64,000 nucleotides of DNA from Selaginella moellendorffii (GCF_000143415.4 NW_003314265.1:2632559-2696558); one strand, 5' to 3'; counted from the stretch's first letter, positions 12,226 to 23,989 are shown. Notes: generated by a model from the sequence alone, not told the origin. Made by a program: numbers and translations.

Positions 12226-14640
12226 CTCGTCTTGCAGTACACGGAAGACAATACATACACCGTTAAGCAAGGACAGCGGAGAGCTCAGCGCTTCTAGCCA
12301 GCGAATTGCCACTTGGGAGAAGCGCAAGGTCTTCCTTTCCCCTCTTCTTTAAAGGCGCGAGACGGAGAAGACGTGTTGCCGAGGAAGCCGGGAAGAAAAA
12401 AGAGAACCCCGCCGCAATTTTAATAAAAAGGGAGCCAGGAAAGAATGAGATGAGCGGTGATGTCACTGGAGAAAAGATCACCGCCCTCCACTGTAGGTTT
12501 CTATATATCTCTCCTCGCTCCGCTCGGATTGATCGCTATTGATCGCTGGTTCTGAGGACTGCAGTGAAGATTCAACCACATATATATATATCCTCGCTGG
12601 GATCGCCAGAGACGATCGCTACGATTTCGATGCCTTGTACGCGTACTCGAGCTTTGACCTTTGAGCTGGTAACGAGCGAGTTTCTTTGGCTTGCTTCCTT
12701 CCAAGCTTCCTCATTTCCCCACGTTTGGAAGGCTTGCAGGGTCAGAGAGCTGCGGCTTATGGTCTTCGTTTCAAATGTGACGAGAGCCAAGCAAGCTACA
12801 CCACGACCCGCGAGACCATCCGGGTACTTTCTCTGGGAAGAGCTCGGAAGAGAGACGACCGACGTGGCGGGGGGACTTCCCGGGTGACGTGCGCGGCCAT
12901 GCTGGACCGCGTCGGAACCACGTGGCTGGATCTTCGCCCGCCGCTTTGCCGACGTGTCTAACATCGTCGCCGTGGGAAAGTCTCAAACTCCGGTCGTGTG
13001 GAAGTCGCGGCTGCTGCTTCCGCGAAAGATTGCAACCCATGTTCTTTCGAACTTCCTCAAAGGTCTTGGCTTGGCCAATTGCCTTTCTTCCTCCACCCTT
13101 GTCCTCTTGTTGAGTAAGCTTTGGAGATTTTTTTTCAAGTTTAGACTTTGAACATAGGCGTTTATTAATCTCTGCATGAAGCCAGTGGAGGTTCATCGAT
13201 CCCTCACTCGATCGTGTCCACTTGTTTGACTTCTTGCTGCGAGGGAGCAGAGATTGCGACCAGTGCTGTTTTGTATTGAATCCGGGAAAAGCGATTAGGA
13301 TCGAATATGTTCGCGATCCTCGTTGATCACCATCTTACAGAAGTCCTTGAATGATACGGTACGAAGAGGACAGTGTCGTGACGACATGGATTGACTCAAA
13401 GTCTTCCAAATCGTTTTCTTCTCGTCTTATACATTGGACACTTAAAGTCTTGTGGCAATTCATTAATGTTCGCCCGAAAAACCGTCTGGAATTTGAGGGA
13501 CGACGACTTAATCCAGATTTAGAACTAGAGTCAGCGATTGAAAGTCGGTGCTGTCTGTCTCAACTTAAATCTATTTTGATTTTTTTTTTCCACCCAAAAC
13601 GTCTAACACCCTTTAGAAAACAAAATCAAACGTGGGGATTGGGCACAACGTGAGGGCCAAGGACTTTTTGCGGGACCCAAAGTTGACGTGCTTCAAATCC
13701 CCGGTCCAAAAGTGTAGGCGTGGAGAGACTCCGTAGAGACCGGCGCTAGGGCCATGTACCAAACAAGGAAGCTGGAGCCACGTCCGCCACCTTTGACTTT
13801 GATACTTTTTCGGCCGCGCAAAGTAGTCGTCTCGGCCATCGTCGTCGGCTTGTAACCTGGTCCAAACTGAAGCGAGGAAAAAGAAAGCAATTGCGTGGTA
13901 GAAAACGCAAGAGGAGGAATGCGAATGGTTGTTTGAAGAAGGAGAACAATGCAATCAAAGTCACGGTAATTCCACGCCCGAGCCCCACGACTACGACGTA
14001 GGGCTTAGTGTAGAATGAAAGATATTTGTTGCCGACTTACACATTTTGATGTGGCGGGGTTTGTCCTTTTATGAAACGCGCTGCTTCCCAGAAAGGTGCA
14101 AGTTTTAGATTGCAACTAAAGGTTGACAAAGGAAACCCATTTGAAACTCAATGAAGAATTCAAAGCGATCTTGGGAGGGTGGATCGGAATTCGTGGCCCA
14201 AGAACGTGTCTCGGCTTCACGTTTGGATGAACCGTTGACACACGTTTCTGGCCTTGGTGTTTTGAGTGTGAAGGTGCTCAATCCTGTGAAACCCGGATGA
14301 CAATTTGGACTAGTCATAGTACGCAGCACTTGATTGAGAAATCCATCTTGTCTCCCAGCCTTTGTCATATTTGTGAAGAGAAAGTGGTCTTCGATCATCC
14401 TAAATCAAACTCGCTCGTGAGGATCCGATCACACACTTGACAAAGTATGAAAGTTGGATCTTACACGTCTAGCCCGTGATCTCCAACTGGATTCTAGAGT
14501 CATTTGCGTCAGCTAGTCAGGATGCTTCCTCCATAACAACTAGGAGCTTATCACTTAGAAAAGTACACAAGAAAGGTCAAGACTAGGTAAAACAAGTAAA
14601 CCCCTTCCAACCCTAAAAATTTAAATTGTAGAATATTCTA
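12226..14640. other. Long region upstream of WRKY; no gene recognised
   Basis: About 2.4 kb with only short unconvincing frames. It contains candidate W-boxes (TTGACC 12654-12659; TTGACT 13226-13231, 13391-13396 and 13793-13798), which would allow WRKY auto- or cross-regulation. An AT dinucleotide run lies near 12581-12591. No splice pattern or domain supports a gene here. Confidence 0.4.
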
Positions 14641-15660
14641 GAGCATTCTAGGGTCCAGTTAGTTCCATTAATTACCTTCCTCCACTGTGAAGAATGTCGC
14701 CATGTAGAGCTCTGCCTCTGTCCAAGGACTCGACTTTCACTCCGCTGCTCGTCTCTCCGGCAGCTAGAGCAACGGAAGCTTTGAGTGCCACCAAATGGAT
14801 CTTCCTCACGTCCATCCGCCTGTAGAGCTCGAGAGCCATCGCTCCATCTCCGCTCTCGGCATAGCCGAGAATCAGCGAGTTCCACGACACCACGTCGTGC
14901 TTCCTCGAAGACTTCACGCGTGCTTCCCAGCTTCTCATATGTGTCCACCAACGCGTTTGCCACGAAGATCTCTCGCTCGTACCCGTTCTTTGCTACTTGA
15001 GAACTGATAGCTGTCCTCTGCCGAGACACGTAGCTTCGTCACTGGCGCTTGATCCCAGGCTCAGGCAAGCTTAGCAGCGAGATAAGTCACGCAGTTTGGT
15101 CCTGCATTCGCGACAAGAGATTTACAGCCTCGTCCCCCTGTCCACTATCAGCGTACCCCGAGAATCAAAGCGCTCCAGGCGACCACCGTGAGATCCACCA
15201 TCGCGTCCATCACGCTGCCACACTAAGTCACCAGAGAGTTTGAGATAGACCGTGCTTCACTGCTTGGCCGTGAAGTGCTCGTGCTCTATCCATGCACTCC
15301 ATTTCACCATTTTGGAAGAGCTATCAATCTTCCCCTGCTCGATCTCTGCTAAGCTAGTGCAGCCCTTGATCGCGGCGAGCAAAGTCACGCGAGCTGGGAC
15401 GACCATCCGCTCGAGGAGGTCGAGCGCCAGCTCGCTTTCCAATCTGCGAGAATCATGGCATTCCACGACACAACAGTGCGCTGCGGGATCCCATCGAAGA
15501 TGCGGCGAGCTTCGGCAGCGGCGAGAATACATTGCCACGAGCACATCGCGTTGGTGTGGCAATCCTTGAGAGCGGCAAGAGCGATGGGAATCTTACCGTG
15601 GCGTTCGAAGACGGTGGCATGGTTCCTCGAGGCGGGAGAATGCGCCATAGCTTCCTAGAA
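14640..15660 (-). pseudogene. Degenerate PPR (PLS-type) gene
   Basis: Recognisable PPR pieces lie on the minus strand but in different frames: RIFDGIPQRTVVSWNAMILA near 15510-15430, TVVAWSALILG then, after a frameshift at a G run near 15162, YADSGQGDEAVNLLSRMQ, then GYEREIFVANALVDTYEKLG (about 14990-14930) and, in another frame, DVVSWNSLILGYAESGDGAM. Intact PPR genes bind organellar RNA; this one has several frameshifts and stops and cannot make a full protein. Its start side lies about 58 bp from the divergent DCP2 start, mimicking a head-to-head pair. Confidence 0.75.
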
Positions 15661-15706
15661 CCCTAGATTCCTTCGAATCTTATGTTGCTTATTTCGCCCT
15701 AAACCC

Positions 15707-17068
15707 ATGGCAGCGGGAGGAGGAAATGGGAAGGCGCAGGGCGGGCATTCCTCGCGTCTCCCTTCGCAGGAGATGCTCGATGATCTTTGCAGGTGAGGTG
15801 TTCTGTGCTGTGATGATCCTCTTGCCGTGATGCTATTTATTTCTTCCCACAGCCGGTTCGTGCTCAATGCGCCCGAGGAGGAACTGGAATCTTTCGAGCG
15901 GATCCTCTTCTTACTGGAGCAAGCTCACTGGTTCTACGAGGACAACACCATGGAGCAGAATGCTTCCTTGAAATCGCTAACATTGCGAGAGTTCACTGCT
16001 CTCAGTAAGATTTCTCCCTCCTTTTTCTCCCCTTTGCTTACATTTTCTTCCTAGTGTTCCAAAAATGTGTCGCGCTTCGTCCATACATCGCACACTTCGA
16101 TGATATCTACAAGAACTTTACAAGCTACAAGACGAGTGTGCCTGTTACTGGTGCGATCATCTTGGACGAGTCTTATGAAAGAGTAAGCTCTAAGAGTCTT
16201 TTTTGTTTTCCTGTTTCTCTCCCTCTCACTATTTCTCGTCAGTGTCTCATGGTCAAGGGATGGAAACCGGGAGCTAGCTGGACTTTTCCCAGAGGCAAGA
16301 AGAACAAGGACGAGGAGGATCACAACTGTGCTATCAGAGAGGTTTGCGAACTACTTGACGTTTGCTCACTAACTTGTTCTTTTATCAAGGTCTGGGAGGA
16401 AACTGGATTCGACGTCTCAGAGCTCATCAGAACTGACGATCACCTGGAAGTTGTCATCGGGCAGCAACGGATGAGACTCTTCATCGTCGGTGGCGTTCCA
16501 GAAGAAACGCTCTTCATTCCTCAGACAAAGAAAGAGATTAGTGTAAGTGGTCTCGCCCAGTTTTGAGCGGCAAGAACTTGATGAATTGCTTTATTACAGG
16601 AGATAGCTTGGCATCGGATAGAGGACTTACCCAAGCACAGTAATGAATCGTCACACAACAGGGGACCAACGGGGCTCAAGTACTATATGGTGTGGCCATT
16701 TCTCAGGTAAGCTTGGACGTGGAGAACTTTCTCTAAAGTTTCATCGTGCTTACTTGCAGGCCCCTTCAGGCATGGATTGTCAAGAACAGGCCATTGATAA
16801 CACTGAAGAGCGACAATGGAAGCAAAGGTATTAATTATCTTCACTTCTCCTTCCAGAAATCTCTCGCTTCTCGGTTCTTGCAGGAGTGACAGTGTGGAAA
16901 GCAAATACGAGCGGGCACACAACATTCTCGACACCCATTATGGTGAGCCACAGCGTCACGGTTGTGGCAGTGAAGGAGACAACGAGCACCAGCTTCGTAG
17001 ATCTCCCAGGCAAGAGCTTCCGGAACTTTCGATTCGACGTGCCGCATATTGTGTCTCATATAGTCTAG
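15707..17068 (+). CDS. DCP2: mRNA-decapping enzyme DCP2
   Basis: Eight exons (15707-15792, 15853-16004, 16055-16194, 16243-16341, 16390-16542, 16600-16706, 16760-16827, 16884-17068) sum to 990 nt, 329 residues. The N-terminal regulatory domain (LDDLCSRFVLNAPEEELESF, RILFLLEQAHWFYED) is followed by the Nudix fold with a perfect Nudix box, GKKNKDEEDHNCAIREVWEE followed by TGF, interrupted in the gene by the exon 4/5 intron. Box B follows (EISEIAWHRIEDLP) with YYMVWPFLRPLQAWI. DCP2 removes the m7G cap in cytoplasmic P-bodies with DCP1. The tail is short compared with the fungal protein and slightly shorter than I recall for Arabidopsis. Telo-box-like CCCTAAACCC precedes the ATG. Confidence 0.93.
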
Positions 17069-17619
17069 ACACAGCTTCTCTAAGCACACACAACTTCTCT
17101 AACCATATAACTCTCTGTGAATTATCAAATGTTACACTAAGCAAGTCCCTAATAAGATTTATAAGCTGCTGCGTTGCGTTCTTTCTCTTCCTCAGCCTCC
17201 AGTTCACATATGATTTAAGGAAGGGCCTCTCCTTTTTCTTGAGTGCTGAAACCATCTGACCCCCATTCCATCCCATTTGGCAATCCATTGTTATATACCA
17301 TCTCCAAGAACACACAAACTTCCCTTTCAAAAGAGATCAAGCCCTCGTAGAGATTCTTTCGTTGTATGAGAAACAATTCAATCAGCCGAGTAATGTAAAG
17401 GAACTTGCGTATGGCCAATGTAGATCGATCGATCGAATCCGATGAGTAGATCGCAACGATGAGAAGTTGCTGATGTCAGTGATCTCAGTTTTTGGTCCAA
17501 AATATCTTGCGTTATGAGATTGTTGCATTGTATAGAACTGTAGGAAGCCAGCAATTTTGTATAAGAACCAACTTCTTAGCATTTACCTCTAATGTTGGTC
17601 TCAAGTTAGTGCCCGTATT
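17069..17619. other. Convergent 3' region between DCP2 and LDH
   Basis: Short frames only; presumably both 3' UTRs. No feature recognised. Confidence 0.4.
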
Positions 17620-18765
17620 TTAATCAAGTAGTTTGAGCTGCTGCTGGACGTTCCAGAGCGTCTTGGCGGAGCCGCGGAGCTTGGCCGCCTCCTCCTCGGA
17701 CAGCGGCGCGTTGACCACGCTAACCACCCCATTCCGGCCGAGCTGGACTGGCAGGCTCAAGAACACCTCCTCCTCGATCCCGTGAAACCCCTTGGCCATG
17801 ACCGACACCGGGCAGATCCTCCTCTGGTCCCGCAGGATGTTTCTTACGATGCTGGCAGTCGAGTAGCCGATCGCCCACGAAGTGTAGCCCTTGAGCCGGA
17901 TCACCTCGTACGCGCTCTCCACCACGCCGCGGTGTAGCTCTTCCAGCTCCGCAGAGGAGCTCGGGCCCCATTCCTCGCGGAGGATCCTCCCCGCGACGCT
18001 CACCGTGGACCACACCGGCACCGAGGAGTCCCCGTGCTCGCCCAGGACGTAGGCCTGGACGTCGCGGGCGTTGGCGCCCATTTGCTCGGCTAAAAGGAAC
18101 CTGAGCCGCGCGGTATCAAGGTTGGTGCCGCTGCCAATGACCCGTGTCGCCGGCAGCACGCTGCCCGCAAGCTGCCACGTAGCCCACGCCAGCACGTCCA
18201 CGGGGTTGGACACCACGAGCAGCACGGCGCCCGGGCTGTGCCGCACAAGCTCGGGCACTATCTTGCGGTACAGCGCGGCGTTCCGCGCGGTAAGGTCGAG
18301 CCGTGTCTCGCCCTCGCGCTGCCGCGCGCCGGCGGTGATGATGCACACGTCCGACCCGGCGGAGGCGGCGTAGTCGGTGGAGGCGGAGATGGTGGCGCGC
18401 TGAAGGAACGCGGCGGCGTGCTGGAGGTCGAGCATCTCGCCGCGCAGCTTGTCCGGGTTGACGTCGATGAGCGCGAGCTCCTCCGCAAGTTCCTGGGTGA
18501 GGATGGTCTGCGCGCACGCCATCCCAACGTTGCCCACGCCCACGACGGTGACCTTGGCGCGCTGCTGCTCCGGGCTGGATTGGAGTGGGATGAAGAGGGA
18601 TCCATGATCGCTACTGTTGGTCGCGGACAGGACTACGCGATTGAACCGGTGGGTTGTCGATCCTAGTCTAGAGAATGGCGATGACCTCTTGAGAGAGGAA
18701 GGAGATCGAAGGGGATTCACCTGGATTTGACCGGAGGATGGATCGATCGCCGCCGGCATTCTCAT
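17620..18765 (-). CDS. LDH: L-lactate dehydrogenase with N-terminal extension
   Basis: Intronless, 381 residues. It reduces pyruvate to L-lactate with NADH. The Rossmann motif VTVVGVGNVGMACAQTIL starts near residue 75; substrate and catalytic motifs are present: ITAGARQREGETRLDL, VSNPVDVLAW, VIGSGTNLDTARLRF and the catalytic histidine in VLGEHGDSSVPVW. It ends with KTLWNVQQQLKLLD. The roughly 70 residues before the Rossmann fold are Ser-, Arg- and Pro-rich with almost no acidic residues early on (PLRSPSSLKRSSPFSRLG), longer than the usual plant enzyme and resembling an organelle transit peptide. ATG codons at 18765 and 18759 are both possible starts. Malate dehydrogenase is unlikely because the GARQREGE loop is LDH-like. 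Confidence 0.9.
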   Translation of the reverse strand: MRMPAAIDPSSGQIQVNPLRSPSSLKRSSPFSRLGSTTHRFNRVVLSATNSSDHGSLFIPLQSSPEQQRAKVTVVGVGNVGMACAQTILTQELAEELALIDVNPDKLRGEMLDLQHAAAFLQRATISASTDYAASAGSDVCIITAGARQREGETRLDLTARNAALYRKIVPELVRHSPGAVLLVVSNPVDVLAWATWQLAGSVLPATRVIGSGTNLDTARLRFLLAEQMGANARDVQAYVLGEHGDSSVPVWSTVSVAGRILREEWGPSSSAELEELHRGVVESAYEVIRLKGYTSWAIGYSTASIVRNILRDQRRICPVSVMAKGFHGIEEEVFLSLPVQLGRNGVVSVVNAPLSEEEAAKLRGSAKTLWNVQQQLKLLD

Positions 18766-20209
18766 CGCAGGGCAAAACACTTTTTTTTGGGAGAAAAAGT
18801 GTTCAACCCACGTGGCAAGGCATATCACATCATGTAAATCGTATTCTTAACATGGAGCTCCCACAGCGGGCTCGCTGAGCCCAATTCGGCCTGGTGTTAC
18901 AGAAATCTAAAATCCACTATGCAACTGCTTGGGCTGTGAGATATTGTGACTTGATACATTGCCGCAAAATTGGAAAATGTGTGAAACATTTCCTGTGGTT
19001 TAGATGGGTTATTGTTGGTTACCTTACGGTTCATTCATTGCTTGATAAATGAATCGAATAGGAACTAGGAAGAGGTGCAGAATTCCAAGGTTATACATGC
19101 GTTAAGAACCCTAAATTTCACGTAACGAGTGAAATGCTGGGAACCTTATAGTAGAGGGTGGATTTTGTTCTCGCGGCGGGAGAATGCGATGCAAGTCCAA
19201 GAACCCTAGATTCTTTTCGAATCGTTTGTAGCAAGTATAGGTGTTATTAAGGAAATCGCAAAGAGAGCAATACAAAAGAGTATTACATTAAATTTTACTG
19301 AAGTTTTTGAGCAAAAAGATCGGATGACTGAGCAGGCACAGCTGTTGACATTGCCAGCACAAAACACAACAATTATTTATAGTTGTTTATAAGGAGTTCG
19401 ACGTCAAAGCGTGTGCTTAGAACCTTCAAATTTCAAACTTGTTTTCGCTCCTTAGCCTCACGCATTGCTTTCGCGACACCTCCATATTCCAATTAATTTC
19501 CTCAAGTTTCCCTTCCCTTCTCATACAACCTCCACTTATTTATTTGGTTGACACCCTGGAGTAATGGAAGGTCTCCCACTGAGGCCATATAAGCCCTTTT
19601 CCCCGCTAGAACATGGCATTCTCCTGCTCGCTGCTTGGCTATGAGGTTGGAGAGATCTGTTTTGCAGCACTGTTGCTGCTCCTGTCTCAGTTCCCCTCCA
19701 CGCTCCCCATTCATCCAGTTCCTCTCGGGTTTCTTTGGCCGCGCCACATAGATGCCATTTTTGACCAGTGCCACTGGAGTACCTCCACTGGCACTGGTAC
19801 AATCACTAACTCCTCAATCAAAAACGGCATCCATGTGGAGGTTAATGGGAACCGGAGAGCTCAGGTGAATCCAAGGAAAGCGGCAGAGCTGATCAGAGTG
19901 CCAAGGCTAGTATGTTGAGTCCGTTGTTGCTTATCACTGGCATCTCTTTAATCAATTGTTTTGAGAGCCAAGGATCCTCCTTGTAAAATTCTCCGCCCGT
20001 AATAAAAATTTCTCTTTGCTCTTCTCCTTTTCACTAGCGCAACCGTTAACGAGAGCTTTCTTGGCCAAATGGGAATCTGATCAAGAACAAGAAATGAGTC
20101 TGCCCATCCTGCGGCAGGAAGATCCAATGCGCGTGTAGCAGTCAGGAATTGCTTCATTTTCATGGCGATTAGGAATTCACCGTCTCGACTCTTAATTCTC
20201 GAGCACAGA
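18766..20209. other. Intergenic stretch with a diverged copy of the PPR/DCP2 leader
   Basis: Around 19164-19232 the sequence (GCGGGAGAATGCG.., AGAACCCTAGATTC.., TTCGAATC) repeats, with changes, the segment at 15625-15692 that spans the start of the PPR pseudogene and the DCP2 leader. Open frames at 19500-19920 on both strands give no recognisable domain. Confidence 0.4.
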
Positions 20210-20300
20210 GATCTTTCAACTCCATGCATACCAGCAAGTCCTCTTGGGCATCTCTGACATGTTGCGCTCGGTTGACGAGTGGAGCTGCTTGATCATCAAT
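20210..20300 (-). pseudogene. Short decayed fragment of the coiled-coil gene
   Basis: TGCATACCAGCAAGTCCTCT..CATGTTGCGCT..GAGCTGCTTGATC matches, with substitutions, the exon 4 region of the intact gene near 24115-24192. Only about 85 bp are alignable by eye. Confidence 0.5.
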
Positions 20301-21829
20301 ATCCCCGCCACTGTGCGTCGACTCAGTTTTTGCCACGTGTATGCCACATCATCAGTTAATCGCCACATCACCAATTAAATATTGGGCGGTTTTTATTTAA
20401 CTAGAAATAATACACCCAGAATATCCTTATATATTCTAGGATATTCTTTCATCTAACTTTTAACTCTAGTACTTTGTTGGTAATTAAGGTTTAATGTTAA
20501 TAGCCATACCTAAACATTTCCTTTTACGATTATGATTCACTATATTCTAAGTAATTTATCCCTCAACAGATATCTCACCAAAAAATCATGAATTCCTAAA
20601 TACGTAAATATTATTCTCATATATGAGGAGCTGACCGATTCTTGGCACAGGATTGCAACTCGTTTTCTTGTTCTTACAAGAAAATGAGTGTGGGGATCGG
20701 CTCTTTGCACTGATTCTTGGCATAAGAAGGTGAGGCCACATTAGTACAGGAGTAGAGAAATTTGAATAAGAGGAATTTTTATTTAACAACACCTTAATGG
20801 TTATTGACAATAACAAACAAACTGTTGTCTTGTATTGCTCCTCTCTTGTCGTTGATGCCAATGATCAAGCTCAGCTTGATTAACGAAAAGGAAGAGAGGG
20901 GCAATAGGAGGAACCATCTAAACATATGCATGGATGCTCCTACTACCTCCCCTTGCATGCACTCTTCAGTGTTGCTGCTGCCAGTGGATCTGCTCAAGCT
21001 AGTATCAGGAGATCTTCTAAACACAAGTCTGTGCCGTGGAAAAAGCCACTCTGTTAGAGTTTGCTATCACAGATTGGCCTTTTCCTTGCACTAACTTTCC
21101 TGTACAGGAGCTGCAAGAGGCAACAGTGGCGAACTAGCCAAATAAGCCATGTGCGCTCTTTCTTCGCCACTAAGTGGTGCAGACACATGGTTCATCTCCT
21201 AGTGTTTCCACCCTCCACCAGTGGTAAGCATTACTTGAGGCAGAAAGGGCAGGAACTATCCATCTACCTATCTACCTCTATGCTGTTTTAATCATGCGGT
21301 GTGTCACATGAATGCATGGATGCAAGAATGCAACTTTTTGTCAGCGTATCTGAGCACTGAGAACGTCTGCACCGTCTTGCAGCGCCGTCGCAACTCCACC
21401 ACTCACCACGTCTCCGTTGAACACTGGGAAGCCACGGGCGCTACCAAGATTTCCATAGAGAATGGAAGAGGATAGTATACGGGACGCCAAGAGGTGAGGT
21501 GGGAATTGAGAACGACTGCGGCCCCTTGCTGCACCAAGGTCCTCTTGACCCTCACCCCGCTCTTGACCTCACAAAAGGGATACAGGCACGGACTTATATG
21601 CTCTGAGGAGCTGGCTCCAGGGTGTCAACGCATAATCGAGTGCCATGGGTGTTGGAGTTTATGTGAGAAGGGAAAGGAGAAATGTGGAGGTGGCACCTGA
21701 AGTTTTAGGGCTCTTAACGGCAGAAAATCAGATAAGCACGAGGCTGAAAATATGGAACGAGGGCTGTGCGTGGCGTTTGATCGTAGCAAGGTCTTTGAGG
21801 AGGTTATGCCGCCAGCCTTGGTAAGCTTT
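20301..21829. other. Intergenic region with unidentified coding-like scraps
   Basis: The minus-strand reading GNLGSARGFPVFNGDVVSGG near 21450-21370 looks like a piece of a former protein but I cannot name the family. Small inverted repeats occur at about 20664-20685 (TTTTCTTGT/ACAAGAAAA) and 20862-20880. Nothing else is recognised. Confidence 0.3.
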
Positions 21830-22700
21830 GATCATGGCTCAATCTTCCATCCCTCAAGTAATTCACAGAGCTTCGAAAATGCTCGTCTCCCTAGTGGCCT
21901 CCAGCGGGACAGTAACGTGTTGCAACTCCTTGACCTTCTTGGTGATGATCTCGAGCATGGAGATGGCTCCCTGACAGTGAGCAGCTTGCCACTGGACGAG
22001 CCTGTGCATACATGCAAGTGCATCCCCAACATGTTGCGCTTCGTTGAAATGCCCGAGACCAGCTGCTTGCGATGTTTTTCTGGATGCGAACCTCTCTGAA
22101 CTCTGGCACAATCCTTTAGAGACGACGACGTAAAAAAGATATCTAAAAGGTACCTGGGTGAAGCTCCTCGCAAATCCGCTTCTCTGTCTTGGACTGTGTG
22201 CCGCCTGATCCGCTGGTCTTCCAGGATGTCGGCGGAGGCGAACTTTCTTCACTTCCAGAATAAATTCCTGCATGTCTCTGCAACGTTGCAGGACAAGATC
22301 TATCCATCTATATGCTGTTTTTAGTCTCGCTGTGCCCATTGAAAAGCATGAGACTGTATGCTATGCAATGCAATTGAATTCTTGCCTGCTGCTCAGGGAT
22401 GCGGTTTGTACCTTCTGAGCTTCTTCTCCAGGTTTCTTTCTCCACCACTTTGGCCTTGAGCTCTTGTCCTGCCTTCTCACAAGTTCTGACATGTTAATGA
22501 CTAGAGCTTCCTTCTACAACGTCAAGTCTGTCCTTCGCCATGCTCTCCCTGCTCACAAACTCACTTGATCGCTCTGTGCGCTAGTAGCTGTCCTTGCACA
22601 GAGAGAGGCTCCTCTTCCTGCTCTGCAATCTTTCGTTTTCTACGCAGAGCTGCTTCTCTGCTGCCACCCTTGCTTCCTGTAAAGCGAATTCTTGTCCGTT
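21830..22700 (-). pseudogene. Truncated copy of the adjacent coiled-coil gene
   Basis: Minus-strand readings GAISMLEIITKKVKELQHVT, RCRDMQEFILE and, further up, the region matching EKQLLCVENEGLQREKRSL of the intact gene (23990-26200) are collinear with it, but large internal parts are missing and stops and frameshifts interrupt every frame. The match covers exons 5, 4, 3 and part of exon 2. It is a partial duplication that has decayed. Confidence 0.7.
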
Positions 22701-22880
22701 GTAAGCTTTCGTCCCAGCACCGTCGACCATGCCAGAGCATCCGGTGAAAAAGAACCAGCAGTTCCACCTCCGTCACATCTTTCTCGCCAGGCTGCGGTAG
22801 TGCTCTCATCCATGCAAACCGCTTGCAGCTCCGCTGGACGGCATACACGCCGACAATGTTGTTCCACGACGCCACATTGA
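22690..22880 (-). pseudogene. Possible PPR gene fragment
   Basis: Minus strand reads MASWNNIVGVYAVQRS, resembling the PPR unit phrase 'VVSWNSIIGVYA', and in another frame SPDALAWSTVLG, resembling 'PDEVTWVTVL'. The segment is fused to the coiled-coil pseudogene. Too short for certainty. Confidence 0.35.
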
Positions 22881-22904
22881 GCTTCGAATGAAGTTGTGTT
22901 TTTA

Positions 22905-23215
22905 GCCTGCTGGGATTTAGAATTTAGTTTGTGTCACGGGATCAGTCCCAAGCACCATCAACTTCTTTCTGATGGTGGAGTTCCAGCAGTTCTTGATCTG
23001 GTAGTCCGTGCGACCGGGGAGCTTTGCAGACCATGTGCCAGTTATGTACAGGACAAAATTTCAGAAACAGTAGAAACATATTCATGACCCACCTGTTTCT
23101 CACAATTGCATGCATTTCCACAATGAACTCCTTCAGAAATCACTGTGGTTGAGCCCCGGCCTCAGATAGTTGCAGCCTGCAGCTCTTCCCGCCTGTAACT
23201 AGCTCAGTGATCATC
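22905..23215 (-). pseudogene. R2R3-MYB gene fragment
   Basis: Minus strand, in pieces: GKSCRL then, after a small deletion, NYLRPGLNHSDF (end of R2), then EFIVEMHAIVRNRW, an apparent intron, and [20 protein letters not shown] followed by [16 protein letters not shown] (R3 repeat). Frameshifts separate the parts and the R2 start is missing. R2R3-MYBs are DNA-binding regulators; this copy cannot encode a full domain. It lies next to other gene fragments. Confidence 0.7.
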
Positions 23216-23989
23216 ACAGACAATTGTCTACGAAAGCTTCTCATGACTGATGTGTATATATGTACTAGCATGCTTTGGAACTTAACTCCATCGGCTGTGA
23301 TCGTGCTTGAGCACGCACTCGATCAATAACTCGTCTTCAAATGGCGACCATAGCCCACGCCGTAGCATTCCTTGCTCCAGGATTTGTCCTAGTACATACT
23401 AACTTCCATTCTCCAGTGAGATCCAAACTGAAAACTTTACGTTCCTGGAGCTGTGCACTTGTTTGTGCCCAAGTACGAAAACATTCCTCTTCGAGTGACT
23501 ATATAAAGTCATATAAAGAATTGTCGACATTGTTGCCGTGCTTCTACAGTTTCCTTCGAAAACCTTCGAAGTTGGCTGCGATTATCATTTCTTAAAAAAG
23601 ATTCATGGTCTCAAGCCTTACCAAATCCTTGACGCTCAAGCTTTTCCTTCTTTTATAGATCAACTTGACGCAAGATGCCAAGGCTTTCGTATAATCAAGT
23701 CTGATACGCGTGAAACGCACCCGTAGACTACTCGACCAAAAATATTTCAGTACACATGTTTATAATTCATAAACGATTCAAATATCATTACGGAGGGAGT
23801 TTCTTCCTTTGCTTCTGGCGCCCGTAGAATTAAAAGACAAATCAGCTCATCGATAGATCACATCACATTGATATCGATGAATTCCCTCGAGTAATTTATA
23901 TATATACAAAGAAAGCTATCTAGAATGCCCGTCTCCCTCCTGTCAAAAACCATAGCTGTGTGTACTACAGCACTGATGCCTATGGATCA
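23216..23989. other. Intergenic region downstream of the coiled-coil gene
   Basis: No feature recognised; several short frames. A clustered TATATA and GATC-rich stretch lies at 23850-23920. Confidence 0.3.

Noticed and set aside
12572-12964. Open frames upstream of the WRKY gene on both strands
   Set aside because: Overlapping frames on both strands with no family resemblance and no splice support; treated as non-coding upstream sequence.
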